From positions 1 to 64,000 of the forward strand of contig DFHF01000052.1 in the NCBI GenBank assembly GCA_002371825.1: a DNA stretch of 64,000 nucleotides, in the 5' to 3' direction. Numbering within the stretch: position 1 is the first letter of the stretch; every line of letters begins with the position of its first letter. Below are positions 50,600 through 59,611 of the stretch, one piece after another. The stretch is from Ruminococcus flavefaciens. Lineage in GTDB: Bacteria; Bacillota; Clostridia; Oscillospirales; Ruminococcaceae. A program made the translations under genes and the position numbers. The notes below the pieces were generated by a model. The model ran no database searches. It was not told the origin of the DNA and saw nothing but the letters and a program-made list of their open reading frames with translations.

Positions 50600-50626
50600 A
50601 AAAGCGGCTCATTGAGCCGCTTTTTT
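50600..50626. terminator. Bidirectional terminator
   Basis: AAGCGGCTCA (50602-50611) and TGAGCCGCTT (50613-50622), then TTTT; AAAA precedes. Convergent genes on either side. Confidence 0.9.
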
Positions 50627-51749
50627 ACTTGTCATATGTATCAAGGAAATTATGGACCTGTCCGTGCTCCTTGTATGCGATAATCGTACTGAGGTTTACA
50701 TTCTCAACGCTTCGGAAAATATTCTTCTCTATCTGAGGATCACGCTTGCTCAGGTCTGCGATGAGGTCCTTGACTACCATTCGCTTTGAAACTGAACGTG
50801 TATCCGGGTCACAGGTAGTGCAGGTGTCTGTGAATTTGCAGGCGCACTGTATGAAATGCAGGTCGTTGTAGTCACGCCAGTGCTTGATATCTGCCTCACG
50901 GATGAGGTACATAGGTCTTATAAGCTCCATACCTTCAAAATTAGTGCTGTGTAGCTTAGGCATCATGGTCTGTACCTGTCCGCCGTAGAGCATACCCATG
51001 AGGATCGTTTCGATAACGTCATCAAAGTGGTGGCCGAGAGCTATTTTATTGCATCCCAGTGCCTTTGCATGGCTGTAGAGATAGCCTCTTCTCATTCTTG
51101 CACATACATAGCAGGGACTTTTTTCAATATTGAAAACCGAATCGAAAATATCCGATTCAAACACTTTTATCGGTATTGACATTGAACGTGCATTGTTCTC
51201 GATAACACGGCGGTTTGCCGGACTGTAGCCCGGGTCCATAACGAGGAATTCCACCTCGAAGGGGAATTTGTCATGGCGCTTCAGCTCCTGGAAGAGCTTG
51301 GCCATGAGCATGGAGTCCTTGCCGCCGGAGATACAGACAGCTATCTTGTCTCCGGGCTGGACGAGCTGGTATTCATTAATAGCCTTGGTGAAACGGCACC
51401 ATATTGACTTCTTGAACTTCTTTCGCAGACTTTTTTCCACATCCTCAGTTATCATTCGGTCACGGAGTTTGATATCAAGCCAGCTGGCATATCCGCCGGA
51501 AAGGTCTGCGGCATTCAGTCCCTTGTCACGGAGCGCATCGGCAATTTCTCCGCTTATGATACCGCTTTTGCAGCAGATTATAAGCTTTTTATCCGCAGGT
51601 AGCTCAGCACTGAGCACTTTATCCTGAGGGATGTTCAGAGCTCCGTTGATATGACCGTACTCAAAAGCGGCGGGGTCCCTTATATCTATGACTGTATATT
51701 CTTCAGGGGAGAGTCTTTCCAGCTCTTCCGCAGTTATCTGATTATCCAT
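50625..51749 (-). CDS. Rhodanese-TtcA-like tRNA thiolation fusion protein
   Basis: 374 residues. An N-terminal rhodanese-like domain (about 1-95, YTVIDIRDPAAFEYGHINGA, active loop CCKSG) is joined to a PP-loop ATPase (about 130-330) with SGGKDSM, CYVCARMRRGYLY and a second cysteine pair CACKFTDTCTTC. TtcA-type enzymes thiolate C32 of tRNA using a 4Fe-4S cluster and ATP; the rhodanese domain could supply persulfide sulfur. The exact tRNA base is not certain. ATG at 51749 is chosen (GAGG 8 bases upstream). Monocistronic. Confidence 0.88.
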   Translation of the reverse strand: MDNQITAEELERLSPEEYTVIDIRDPAAFEYGHINGALNIPQDKVLSAELPADKKLIICCKSGIISGEIADALRDKGLNAADLSGGYASWLDIKLRDRMITEDVEKSLRKKFKKSIWCRFTKAINEYQLVQPGDKIAVCISGGKDSMLMAKLFQELKRHDKFPFEVEFLVMDPGYSPANRRVIENNARSMSIPIKVFESDIFDSVFNIEKSPCYVCARMRRGYLYSHAKALGCNKIALGHHFDDVIETILMGMLYGGQVQTMMPKLHSTNFEGMELIRPMYLIREADIKHWRDYNDLHFIQCACKFTDTCTTCDPDTRSVSKRMVVKDLIADLSKRDPQIEKNIFRSVENVNLSTIIAYKEHGQVHNFLDTYDK

Positions 51750-51831
51750 TTTCAACACCTCGTTATCTGATAGGAATATTATATCATGAGTGGAAGTGAT
51801 TGTCCAGTAGTTTTTGAATACACATGAAAAA

Positions 51832-51945
51832 ATGACTGGTCGGAAGGTAGATTCCTCCGGCAGAATGAAGGCTGCCTGCGAGACTGTTGCTGCAGACCCG
51901 GCAGCCAGACATTTCTGCTGAGGAAAACGACTTAAGACCAGTCAT
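51832..51945 (-). terminator. 114-nt multi-part hairpin, terminator of the AI-2E transporter gene
   Basis: Outer arms ATGACTGGTC (51832-51841) and GACCAGTCAT (51936-51945), inner arms TTCCTC-CGGCAGAATG with CATTTCTGCTGAGGAA, and GGCTGCC/GGCAGCC. On the minus strand it is followed by TTTTTT. Much larger than a normal terminator, so it may include an RNA domain. Confidence 0.7.
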
Positions 51946-51950
51946 TGATT

Positions 51951-53141
51951 TTATTTCTTCTTTGTCTTTTTCTTCATTACGGGTTTTTTAGGAGTAATTG
52001 CGACTTCCTCCACAAGGTCAGGAGAAGGTATTCCCATCTCAGCTTCCTTTGCTTCGAGGTCTTCAAAATAGAGCTTGTAGATAGTTGCTGCAAGTGGAAC
52101 TCCCAGTACCATTCCGAGAACTCCGAAGAGGCTTCCGCCCACGGTAACTGCTGCAAGCACCCAGATTCCGGGGAGACCTACAGAAGAACCTACTACCTTG
52201 GGATAGAGAACATTGTTATCGAACTGCTGAAGTATCACAAGGAAGATGATGAAGACTACTGCCTGAGTGGGATTAACAGTGCAGATGACAAGGGCACTGA
52301 GTGCGGCTCCTGCCAGAGCACCTACAATAGGGATAAGAGCGGTAACACCGATAATAGTTCCGCACATAGCTGCATATGGAAGCTTTAACAGCCATGCACC
52401 TATAAAGGTGAGAGTACCCAGAAGCAGGGCATCGCTGAACTGACCGATGAAGAAGCTTGTGAAGGTCTGATGAGCCATTGAGAAGAATCTTTTGATCTTG
52501 GCATTCTTGCTTTCGCTGAGAGAAACCTTCATGACACGGTTGATGTCGGTATAGAGCTTATCCTTCCGGAGAAGAAGATATATCGCAAAAATAAGTCCGA
52601 TAATGATATTTGTAACAGTGGAGGTCACTGCTCCTATGAATGAGATCACTGAACCGAACAGACCGAAAGCACTGTCAGTAGCTTTTTCCACAAGACCGGC
52701 TTTATCGATCTCAAGGTGTTCGATCTCATTTTTGATATCCGGGTATTCATCGAGCTTGCTCAGAACGAAGTCACGTCCCTTTATAAACAGGGGAGGTATC
52801 TCCGCATACATTATTTTTAGTGCCCTTATGGTTTCAGGGATGATAATGTTGAGTACCAGAGCGATTATACCTATAACTATTGAAAACGAAAGTATCAGGC
52901 AGACCGGCCGCCTGGATTTTTGTATGAATTTAGTCTGCTTTTTAGGGAAGTAATGCTTCTCCAGAAAATTCATTATGATATTGAAGATGTATGCCATTGA
53001 GCAGCCGATGATTATAGGCCGCAGAGCTTTCATTGCCAGCATTACAAGCTGCTTGAAAATGACAAAATTCTGGACTGTCACACAGACAGCTACTGCAAGT
53101 GCGGCGATAAAAATATAGCGCCTTATTTCTTTTCTTTCCAT
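51951..53141 (-). CDS. AI-2E family transporter (TqsA/PerM-like)
   Basis: A 396-residue membrane protein with about eight spans. Signatures include VCLILSFSIVIGIIALVLNI, FGSVISFIGAVTSTVTNIII, AMCGTIIGVTALIPIVGALA and GSLFGVLGMVLGVPLAATIY, with an amphipathic soluble loop at about 105-160. The family includes TqsA-like AI-2 exporters and sodium/proton antiporters; which applies is not known. The ATG at 53141 is supported by GGGG 3-6 bases upstream, a weak RBS. The basic C-terminal tail (PVMKKKTKKK) is unusual. Confidence 0.9.
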   Translation of the reverse strand: MERKEIRRYIFIAALAVAVCVTVQNFVIFKQLVMLAMKALRPIIIGCSMAYIFNIIMNFLEKHYFPKKQTKFIQKSRRPVCLILSFSIVIGIIALVLNIIIPETIRALKIMYAEIPPLFIKGRDFVLSKLDEYPDIKNEIEHLEIDKAGLVEKATDSAFGLFGSVISFIGAVTSTVTNIIIGLIFAIYLLLRKDKLYTDINRVMKVSLSESKNAKIKRFFSMAHQTFTSFFIGQFSDALLLGTLTFIGAWLLKLPYAAMCGTIIGVTALIPIVGALAGAALSALVICTVNPTQAVVFIIFLVILQQFDNNVLYPKVVGSSVGLPGIWVLAAVTVGGSLFGVLGMVLGVPLAATIYKLYFEDLEAKEAEMGIPSPDLVEEVAITPKKPVMKKKTKKK

Positions 53142-53337
53142 TTACCCCAAAAACCGGCGTAGACCGGTATCCTCCTATCATGTAAAAATGTTTTCCGGAT
53201 TTTTCGTTCCGGGTATTGAATAATTCATGATATCATACTTATGTGATAAAGATGGAAAAGAAATGTTAATTTTTTGTTAACAAGCACTCTTGCCTGTAAA
53301 TGCCCTGCTTTCAGCTGTGACGATATATGAGCTATTC

Positions 53338-53366
53338 TTGACCGGAAGGGCTGAAAATGGTATAAT
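53338..53366 (+). promoter_or_regulatory. Promoter of the GGDEF gene
   Basis: TTGACC (53338-53343), 17-base spacer, TATAAT (53361-53366). Confidence 0.85.
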
Positions 53367-53428
53367 ATAGTGAAAACTGGGATACAAAGGGACTGTCAGG
53401 CAGGTCCCATGACTGGAGGAATGTCCGG

Positions 53429-55222
53429 ATGAGCGATAACTATAGTATTACTAATGAGAGAATGTACAGTGTCGGCAGGGTGGTAGTGGATAAGAGCCTT
53501 CACACTCAGAGTGCAGACGAGCCGTTTTTCAGATTCTTCGGAAATGACGTTATATATTCGATACGCCGCACTATAGAGGAAGAGGATCACTCTAAACTGA
53601 CCGATGCCCTTGATGCTGCTTCTGACGGCTCTGTCAGGAGGACAGTTCTCAGGATGAGGGGGATATCCGGAGAGCTGCGCTGGATAATGGCCTCTGTCAG
53701 AAAGCTTCCGGACAACAGCGGCGCTGAACCGCTCTACAGCATAGCCTTCAGCGATATCTTTTCACTTGAGGAGCTGGTTTACAGTCGGCAGAAGAAGCTC
53801 TCGGATTACCGGTATGTGCTCAGTCTTATAAGTGACCTGGCATTTGAATATTCCTTCGAGACTAAGAGGATAAAAATATTCATGTTCGACTGCTGCCGGG
53901 AGATGATACTGATAGACGAGGAGCTTGAAAAATGGAGGAAGGACTCTATTGACGCAGGATATGTTCTCTCCCGCTATATCGAGACCTTCAACAGCCTGTG
54001 CCGTGATATAAAGAGCGGAGTTTACCGTTTTGACCATGAGCTGGAAGCATCTATTCTTACAGGCGGCGAAACAAGGGAACTCTGCCTTTTCAGGGGACTT
54101 ACCAGATATGATGACCCTGACAACAGAAGGGTTACCGGAATAATATCTGTAGTAAGCTCAAGGCAGAAAAGCAAGGAGGCAAATATTGCTCTTGAGGCTA
54201 ATAAGGATTCACTTTCCGGCCTTCTCAATAAGAGGGCGGTCACATCCTTTGCAACTGAGCTTCTTGCGACTCAGCCACAGTATAACGTGAATATAGTCAT
54301 ACTCGATATAGATGATTTCTCCGAGATAAACAGCAGCTATGGCCATCTTTTCGGAGATGAGGTCATATATACTATCGCCGGTATCGTCAAAACTGAGATA
54401 GGTTCGAGAGGAGTTGCAGGAAGAATAAGCGGAAGCGGCTTCCTGATAGTCCTTGAGGATACCCGTGATGAGGAAGACCTTCGTGGAGTACTCAGAGCCA
54501 TAAGGACAAATACGGAACACGCTTTTGCTGACAGATTTGAGAATCTCCGGCTGACCTGTTCAATGGGAGTATCTACATATCCTGTGGACAGCAAGGATTA
54601 TGACGAATTGTTCATGCAGGCTGATAAGGCTCTTTACATAGCTCAGCAGAAGGGTCAGAACAGATATGTTATATATGATATCGACAAGCACGGCCCTGTG
54701 GAAAAGGATATTGAAAACAAGATAGTCTTCCTCGGCTCAAAGGGAGAGGCCTCAGAGAAGCTCAGCTTTATGGGACAGCTCAGCGAAAGCCTTGTTCTGG
54801 GAAGAGTTCCGGATATTTCGGTCCTGCTTGAACAGATAAGGACTGAGTTCACTATAGATGATATCTGTATTTTTGCCGGAAATGATATGAACCTCATACT
54901 CAGCTGCGGAAATGCACAGTCAAGAAATGCACCGTATCTGTTTGCGAATAACTATACAGAGCGCTTCTCCGGAGACGGGATATTTGTTATAGACAATGTT
55001 AATGAGCTTGAAGGCCGTGATGATAATGCACTCAATATTCTTACAGAACAGAATATCGGCGGTGCAGTGCAGTATCTTATGACTGAGGAAAGCATGATAA
55101 AGGGAATGATCTCCTTCTGCTATGTCGGAAGGTTCAAGAAATGGTCTGTATCTGATATAAATTACCTTGCAATAATCGGAAGGACCGTTACTGCGCTTCT
55201 GAAAAAGAATGCGTATATCTGA
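53429..55222 (+). CDS. Cytosolic sensor with degenerate GGDEF domain
   Basis: 597 residues, no membrane span. The N-terminal ~110 residues and a second region (about 120-240) look like PAS folds. The GGDEF domain spans about 258-425 (DSLSGLLNKRAV, YGHLFGDEVIYTIAGIV, RLTCSMGVSTYPVDSKDYDE, LFMQADKALYIAQQKGQNRY). The active-site GGDEF motif is replaced by SGSGF in RISGSGFLIVLED, so cyclic-di-GMP synthesis is unlikely. The last 150 residues look GAF-like. It may bind GTP or a nucleotide as a sensor, or be a dead regulator. RBS GGAGG. Monocistronic. Confidence 0.88.
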   Translation: MSDNYSITNERMYSVGRVVVDKSLHTQSADEPFFRFFGNDVIYSIRRTIEEEDHSKLTDALDAASDGSVRRTVLRMRGISGELRWIMASVRKLPDNSGAEPLYSIAFSDIFSLEELVYSRQKKLSDYRYVLSLISDLAFEYSFETKRIKIFMFDCCREMILIDEELEKWRKDSIDAGYVLSRYIETFNSLCRDIKSGVYRFDHELEASILTGGETRELCLFRGLTRYDDPDNRRVTGIISVVSSRQKSKEANIALEANKDSLSGLLNKRAVTSFATELLATQPQYNVNIVILDIDDFSEINSSYGHLFGDEVIYTIAGIVKTEIGSRGVAGRISGSGFLIVLEDTRDEEDLRGVLRAIRTNTEHAFADRFENLRLTCSMGVSTYPVDSKDYDELFMQADKALYIAQQKGQNRYVIYDIDKHGPVEKDIENKIVFLGSKGEASEKLSFMGQLSESLVLGRVPDISVLLEQIRTEFTIDDICIFAGNDMNLILSCGNAQSRNAPYLFANNYTERFSGDGIFVIDNVNELEGRDDNALNILTEQNIGGAVQYLMTEESMIKGMISFCYVGRFKKWSVSDINYLAIIGRTVTALLKKNAYI

Positions 55223-55362
55223 GATATATCGCCATTATCCGGCAGACATATGATCTGCCGGAAAAAATTTTTTTAAAACTATGTTACACTTGATATCCGT
55301 GGAATGAATGATATATATGAAAGCTCGACCATGGAAAACTTTCACAGACTGGAGGAAAGGAC

Positions 55363-55929
55363 ATGACTGGTATAGAATACAGTGCGCTGTATGAAAAATC
55401 ACCGGACAAGGCCTATAAAGAATTATTTGATACTTACTGTAACTATGTGTATACCATCGTATATAACAAGATCGGACGCATAGCTTCTGCTGAGGACGTT
55501 GAGGAGACTGTCAGCGATATTTTTGCTGATATATTCTTCAGCTATGATACAGACAGCAAATATGAGAATGATATGCAGGGGTATGTGAATACAGTCGCTA
55601 AACGAAAAGCAATCAATACATATCACAGGCTTTGTGCAAGAGCTTCACATTATTCTGAGCCGGATGAGGAAACATTTACAAGGCTCAGTTCCGATACGGA
55701 TATCGAAGGCGATTCTGACAGGTCAGAATTGCAGAGGATAATCCTCAATAAGATAGATCAGCTCGGAGAACCCGATTCAACTATTGTTTTACAGAAATTC
55801 TATTATGATAAAAAATCCGGAGATATTGCAAAGCTTCTTAAAATGAAAGCACCGGCTGTCAGGATGCGCTGCAAAAGAGCAATGAACAGACTGAAAGAGC
55901 TGCTTACAGAAGAAGGTATCTCGTTATAA
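55363..55929 (+). CDS. ECF sigma factor 1
   Basis: A 188-residue RNA polymerase sigma factor of the extracytoplasmic function class. Region 2 (about 20-88) includes FDTYCNYVYTIVYNKIG, AEDVEETVSDIFADIF and YVNTVAKRKAINTYH; region 4 (about 125-185) has FYYDKKSGDIAKLLKMKAPA and VRMRCKRAMNRLKELL. It recruits polymerase to a specific promoter set when released by its partner. RBS GGAGGAAAGG. The stop is 12 bases before the next gene, a membrane protein with an outside domain that is the likely anti-sigma partner. Confidence 0.93.
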   Translation: MTGIEYSALYEKSPDKAYKELFDTYCNYVYTIVYNKIGRIASAEDVEETVSDIFADIFFSYDTDSKYENDMQGYVNTVAKRKAINTYHRLCARASHYSEPDEETFTRLSSDTDIEGDSDRSELQRIILNKIDQLGEPDSTIVLQKFYYDKKSGDIAKLLKMKAPAVRMRCKRAMNRLKELLTEEGISL

Positions 55930-55941
55930 GGAGGATGGATC

Positions 55942-57327
55942 ATGAAACGGAAAAAAGAACTTGATATACTGTTGAACGGAAATGACGAAATTGTTGAAAC
56001 TCTTGCTCTTCGCCCTGTACTTACCAAAAAGGAGAGGGAAAAAATGTTAGAAATGAGTAAGAGAAAATTAGCTGATATGAAGGCAGGTTTCGTTATTTCT
56101 GATTCTGATAATGAATCAGGAGACAGCGTTCGTGGAGTTGAGCACTACAATAGATCAATAATAATGAGAAGAGTTATGGCTGCTGCAGCTTGTCTCGTAG
56201 TTGCAGGAGGTATCGCAGGAACAGCTATGCTCATGAAGAAAAACGGCGGAAGCAGAGGAGTAAAGGGTGATTCAAATATTATTAATCCTGCTGTTGCCAC
56301 TACTTCTGAAAATGATGAGAATGAAACAAATACAACCATTGTTTCAACATCAGTAAATAAGACAACAGTTACTTCTGTTGGTACTGCTGATATTACAGGT
56401 ACTTCAAGTGATATTCAGACAACATCTGTATTTATTCCCTCAACCGCTGTAAACGGAGAGGTCAGTGCTGAGGAAGCTGCTTTGAGCTATATGGAAGCGT
56501 TTACTGCAGATGACGCAGGACACCTTAACATACAATATGCTCTGATCGATATGAATAAGGATAATGTTCCGGAGCTTTTCATATCATGTGAAAATCAGGT
56601 TGCAACAGAGAATTATGTATGTGTATTTGACGGAAATCAGTATATAGATCAGTCTCCTGAGCATGGATTTGGCGGTAATTTGATGATATCTCCCGAGAAT
56701 GGAATGTTTACGACCTCTGGTAAATATCTCCGTACTATCTATGCGAAGATAGGCAGTGATAATAAGATCGAGGTTCTTGACGATTTGGCCAGCTGGTGGG
56801 AGGCTGAAAGTGAAAGTATTTGTTACTGGCACGGTAATGAAAAGATAACTGAAAGCGAATATCAGAACATCATATCTCAGTATTCAGTTTATAACTGGAC
56901 TGAGCCTGAGTATACATTCTATGCAGAGAAGGACGGATATTATATAGATAACGCTCCTGATCTTCATACTGATATTAATATCGATAAGCTTATAGAAATG
57001 GGAGTTCTCCCGGCTGGTGACAGAGAAATCACGGTATGCTATGGATTCTTGGATAGTGAGGCTGATGCTGCAAGTACAGATTTCCTTTCTGCTGATTCAG
57101 AAGATTTCGGAGGAGTTGTAGGCGGTGAGTATTCAACATCCTCAGGAACAATATCAGATGTATATCCTCATTACGGACATGGACGCAGATTCCGTATCAG
57201 AGCGGAGATCCACGAAGGACCTGATAATAAGAGCTATTTACTTGCTGCTGCTGATGTTGATTATGCAACAGGTGAGTGCAAAATAATAGAAAACAAGTAT
57301 CCGGATGCAGTTAATATGCATTTCTGA
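55942..57327 (+). CDS. Membrane partner (putative anti-sigma) of ECF sigma 1
   Basis: 461 residues. A cytoplasmic N-terminus of about 75 residues (KKELDILLNGNDEIVETLAL) is followed by one membrane span at about 76-94 (VMAAAACLVVAGGIAGTAML). A Ser/Thr-rich outside linker (about 110-175) and an extracytoplasmic domain of about 285 residues follow. The latter holds ALIDMNKDNVPELFISCEN, an EF-hand-like or integrin-like Asp-rich loop. The layout of cytoplasmic head, span and sensor fits anti-sigma regulators; no zinc-binding ZAS motif (HxxxCxxC) is visible, so the mode may differ. RBS GGAGG. Sensed signal unknown. Confidence 0.75.
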   Translation: MKRKKELDILLNGNDEIVETLALRPVLTKKEREKMLEMSKRKLADMKAGFVISDSDNESGDSVRGVEHYNRSIIMRRVMAAAACLVVAGGIAGTAMLMKKNGGSRGVKGDSNIINPAVATTSENDENETNTTIVSTSVNKTTVTSVGTADITGTSSDIQTTSVFIPSTAVNGEVSAEEAALSYMEAFTADDAGHLNIQYALIDMNKDNVPELFISCENQVATENYVCVFDGNQYIDQSPEHGFGGNLMISPENGMFTTSGKYLRTIYAKIGSDNKIEVLDDLASWWEAESESICYWHGNEKITESEYQNIISQYSVYNWTEPEYTFYAEKDGYYIDNAPDLHTDINIDKLIEMGVLPAGDREITVCYGFLDSEADAASTDFLSADSEDFGGVVGGEYSTSSGTISDVYPHYGHGRRFRIRAEIHEGPDNKSYLLAAADVDYATGECKIIENKYPDAVNMHF

Positions 57328-57338
57328 AATAATACCTG

Positions 57339-57376
57339 TCCGCACTGCTGAATTTTGAGGCAGTGCGGATTTTTTT
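57339..57376 (+). terminator. Terminator of the first ECF operon
   Basis: TCCGCACTGC (57339-57348) and GCAGTGCGGA (57360-57369), then TTTTTTT. Confidence 0.92.
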
Positions 57377-57455
57377 ATAACAGCTGAAATATTCCCCTGC
57401 AAAAATCGACTATATAGGTAAGAGGACCTCATGCCTCACGAAAGGGGGCTTATCT

Positions 57456-58010
57456 ATGGATGATGAATCTATCATGGAACTGTTCCGGAAAAGAGACGAA
57501 AAGGCGATCGCAGAACTAAAAGAGAAATACGGTAAGGTCTGTCTGAGTACGGCCGGGAGTATACTCTCAATGCGTGAAGATATGGAGGAGTGCGTTAATT
57601 CTGCATATTACGAGGTGTGGAAAAATATCCCGCCCGCAGCTCCCGACAGTCTTAAGGCATATCTGTGCAGGATAGTCAGGAATCTGGCTATAGACAAGCT
57701 AAGGTATATCTCCGCTGAAAAGAGAAACGCAAGATATGCCGTATCACTGGATGAGCTGCAGGAGTGTATACCTGACAGAAGCTCTGAGGATATGTCTGCT
57801 GAGAAGCTTGCTGCCGCAATAAGCCGCTTCCTTCGTACACAGGATGAAAAGTGCCGCAAGCTTTTCGTAAGAAGGTACTGGTACGGAGAATCTGTAGCGG
57901 ATATAGCAAAATTTCTCGGAATTAACGAAAAAACTGCTGCGACTTGTCTTTTCAGGACAAGGAAAAGATTGAAAGCATTTTTACAGAAAGAGGGGTGTTA
58001 CCATGAATGA
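57456..58010 (+). CDS. ECF sigma factor 2
   Basis: 184 residues. Region 2 (about 15-85) holds REDMEECVNSAYYEVWKNIP and LKAYLCRIVRNLAIDKLRY; region 4 (about 120-180) has FVRRYWYGESVADIAKFLG and EKTAATCLFRTRKRLKAFLQ. It is not closely alike to sigma 1 or 3. RBS AAAGGGGG. Its 3' end overlaps the next gene by 8 bases, so sigma and partner are translationally coupled. Confidence 0.93.
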   Translation: MDDESIMELFRKRDEKAIAELKEKYGKVCLSTAGSILSMREDMEECVNSAYYEVWKNIPPAAPDSLKAYLCRIVRNLAIDKLRYISAEKRNARYAVSLDELQECIPDRSSEDMSAEKLAAAISRFLRTQDEKCRKLFVRRYWYGESVADIAKFLGINEKTAATCLFRTRKRLKAFLQKEGCYHE

Positions 58011-59469
58011 TATGGAAATTTTTGAGGCTGTTACTATGATCGATGAAGATATTATCATTGAGGCAGAGGAAAAAAATAGTCCTGCGGCATATCAGTCAAA
58101 GTTCAGTGAGGAAAGCGGCGGGACTGTTTCCGGAGTTGATGTTTACGGAAAAAACATCCGCTTCAGGATAGCTGCAATAGCTGCGGCTGCCCTGCTGACT
58201 GTAGGTCTGGGCTCCGGCGGAGCATTGCTTCTGAAAGAGCATGGCAGCTCCGGCAATAAGAAGATAAATGAAGAGCCTGTTGATTCTGAGACAGTCACAT
58301 CTGTTCAGGAGATCACGGAAACTGCTTCATATCAGTCAGAAAAAACCAATATGACTTTAACTTCTGTCAGTACGGAAACAGCCGATAAGAAGGATGTTGT
58401 AATAACTACGGTGAAAAATGATATCGTCACAACGGTAAGTACTGCTGGAGCAAACAGTGCTCCCGTGCAGGAGACAACTGTTACATCGGCAGCGGCTGAA
58501 GATCACAAGATCACCGGAAACAGAACTACAGAGAAGGCTGCTGAACAGACTGCCACAAGACCTGTGACCGGCGGTATAACCAATAAAACTTCCACAACCG
58601 AAAAGACCTCGGATAAACGGCTGATGACAAAGGATGATCTGCGGGAATTAGCCAGAAAAGGCCGTGAGCTGAAGGTCTCTGACTTTTATGGATTTATAGG
58701 TGAGGATATCGGATCAGGCCTGTATTGTATGAAGTATGAGATAAAGGATGTTCCTGAGGAATATGTTCTGGTGATGAGTGACGGAACTTTTCCGGAGCCT
58801 CTTTACGCATTGCTGAAGCGTGAAGACGGGACAGATATAGATATTCGTTCAGATGAGTTCAGGCGCTCTGTAGGTGTCTTTGAAGAGGAGCCGGGAACTG
58901 TTGTTGCTGAACCTGTAAGCAAGCGCAGGATAACGACTGATGATATAAAAAGGCTCTCAGCCAAGGGAATGGAGCTGAAGGTCTCTGACTTTGATGAATT
59001 TATAGGTGAGGATATCGGGTCAGGCCTGTTTGTTATGAAGTATGAGATAGAAGATAAAGATACAGCTTGTCTGATTGTTGGCTTCGACGGAATGCGTTCA
59101 GAGCCGCTGTATACTGATCTTGAACTTGATCTGGCAGGTAAAAGCCATTATATGGGAGATATCAGAACAGAACAGTTCCGCAGGATCTTCGGAAAGACAT
59201 TCCGTTACGAAAAAGGCGGAATGGGCGGAGACTGCACTATCAGCTTCGATTATGATTTTTACTTTACTCAGGGACCGCTAAGCAATTATGCCTGCAGCGG
59301 CATATGGAGCATATCCGATGATATCCTGACAGTTACAGATTATTATTCCAAATTTGTAAGCCGTTTCAGGATCACCGGTGATGATCTTATATATATTAAA
59401 GATAACGAGAGATCTCCTGTGCTCAGCAATATGATATCAGACGGAGACAGATTTACAGTTATAAAATAA
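58003..59469 (+). CDS. Membrane partner of ECF sigma 2 with a duplicated outside domain
   Basis: 488 residues. Cytoplasmic head (about 1-60), membrane span at about 62-78 (IAAIAAAALLTVGLGSGGAL), Thr/Ser-rich outside linker (about 90-200), then two copies of a 50-residue motif (DDLRELARKGRELKVSDFYG and DDIKRLSAKGMELKVSDFDE, each followed by FIGEDIGSGL). A C-terminal beta domain (about 395-488) closes it. The layout matches anti-sigma-like sensors; the repeats could bind a ligand outside the cell. RBS is inside the sigma gene (GGGGTG). No known domain name is offered. Confidence 0.75.
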   Translation: MNDMEIFEAVTMIDEDIIIEAEEKNSPAAYQSKFSEESGGTVSGVDVYGKNIRFRIAAIAAAALLTVGLGSGGALLLKEHGSSGNKKINEEPVDSETVTSVQEITETASYQSEKTNMTLTSVSTETADKKDVVITTVKNDIVTTVSTAGANSAPVQETTVTSAAAEDHKITGNRTTEKAAEQTATRPVTGGITNKTSTTEKTSDKRLMTKDDLRELARKGRELKVSDFYGFIGEDIGSGLYCMKYEIKDVPEEYVLVMSDGTFPEPLYALLKREDGTDIDIRSDEFRRSVGVFEEEPGTVVAEPVSKRRITTDDIKRLSAKGMELKVSDFDEFIGEDIGSGLFVMKYEIEDKDTACLIVGFDGMRSEPLYTDLELDLAGKSHYMGDIRTEQFRRIFGKTFRYEKGGMGGDCTISFDYDFYFTQGPLSNYACSGIWSISDDILTVTDYYSKFVSRFRITGDDLIYIKDNERSPVLSNMISDGDRFTVIK

Positions 59470-59516
59470 GTATATGAGACTAATGAGCTGCTGATATCTA
59501 TGAGCAGTAAAAAATA

Positions 59517-59553
59517 CCGTCCGACCAGGATTATCCCGGCCGGACGGCTTTTT
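59517..59553. terminator. Terminator between convergent ECF operons 2 and 3
   Basis: CCGTCCG (59517-59523) and CGGACGG (59541-59547) with inner GACC/GGCC pairing, then TTTTTC; AAAAA lies to the left. Confidence 0.85.
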
Positions 59554-59611
59554 CTTTCACTTGTAATTTTCGGTATATGCGAGTCACCGTGTGCTGGCTT
59601 CTGTGCTGTGA

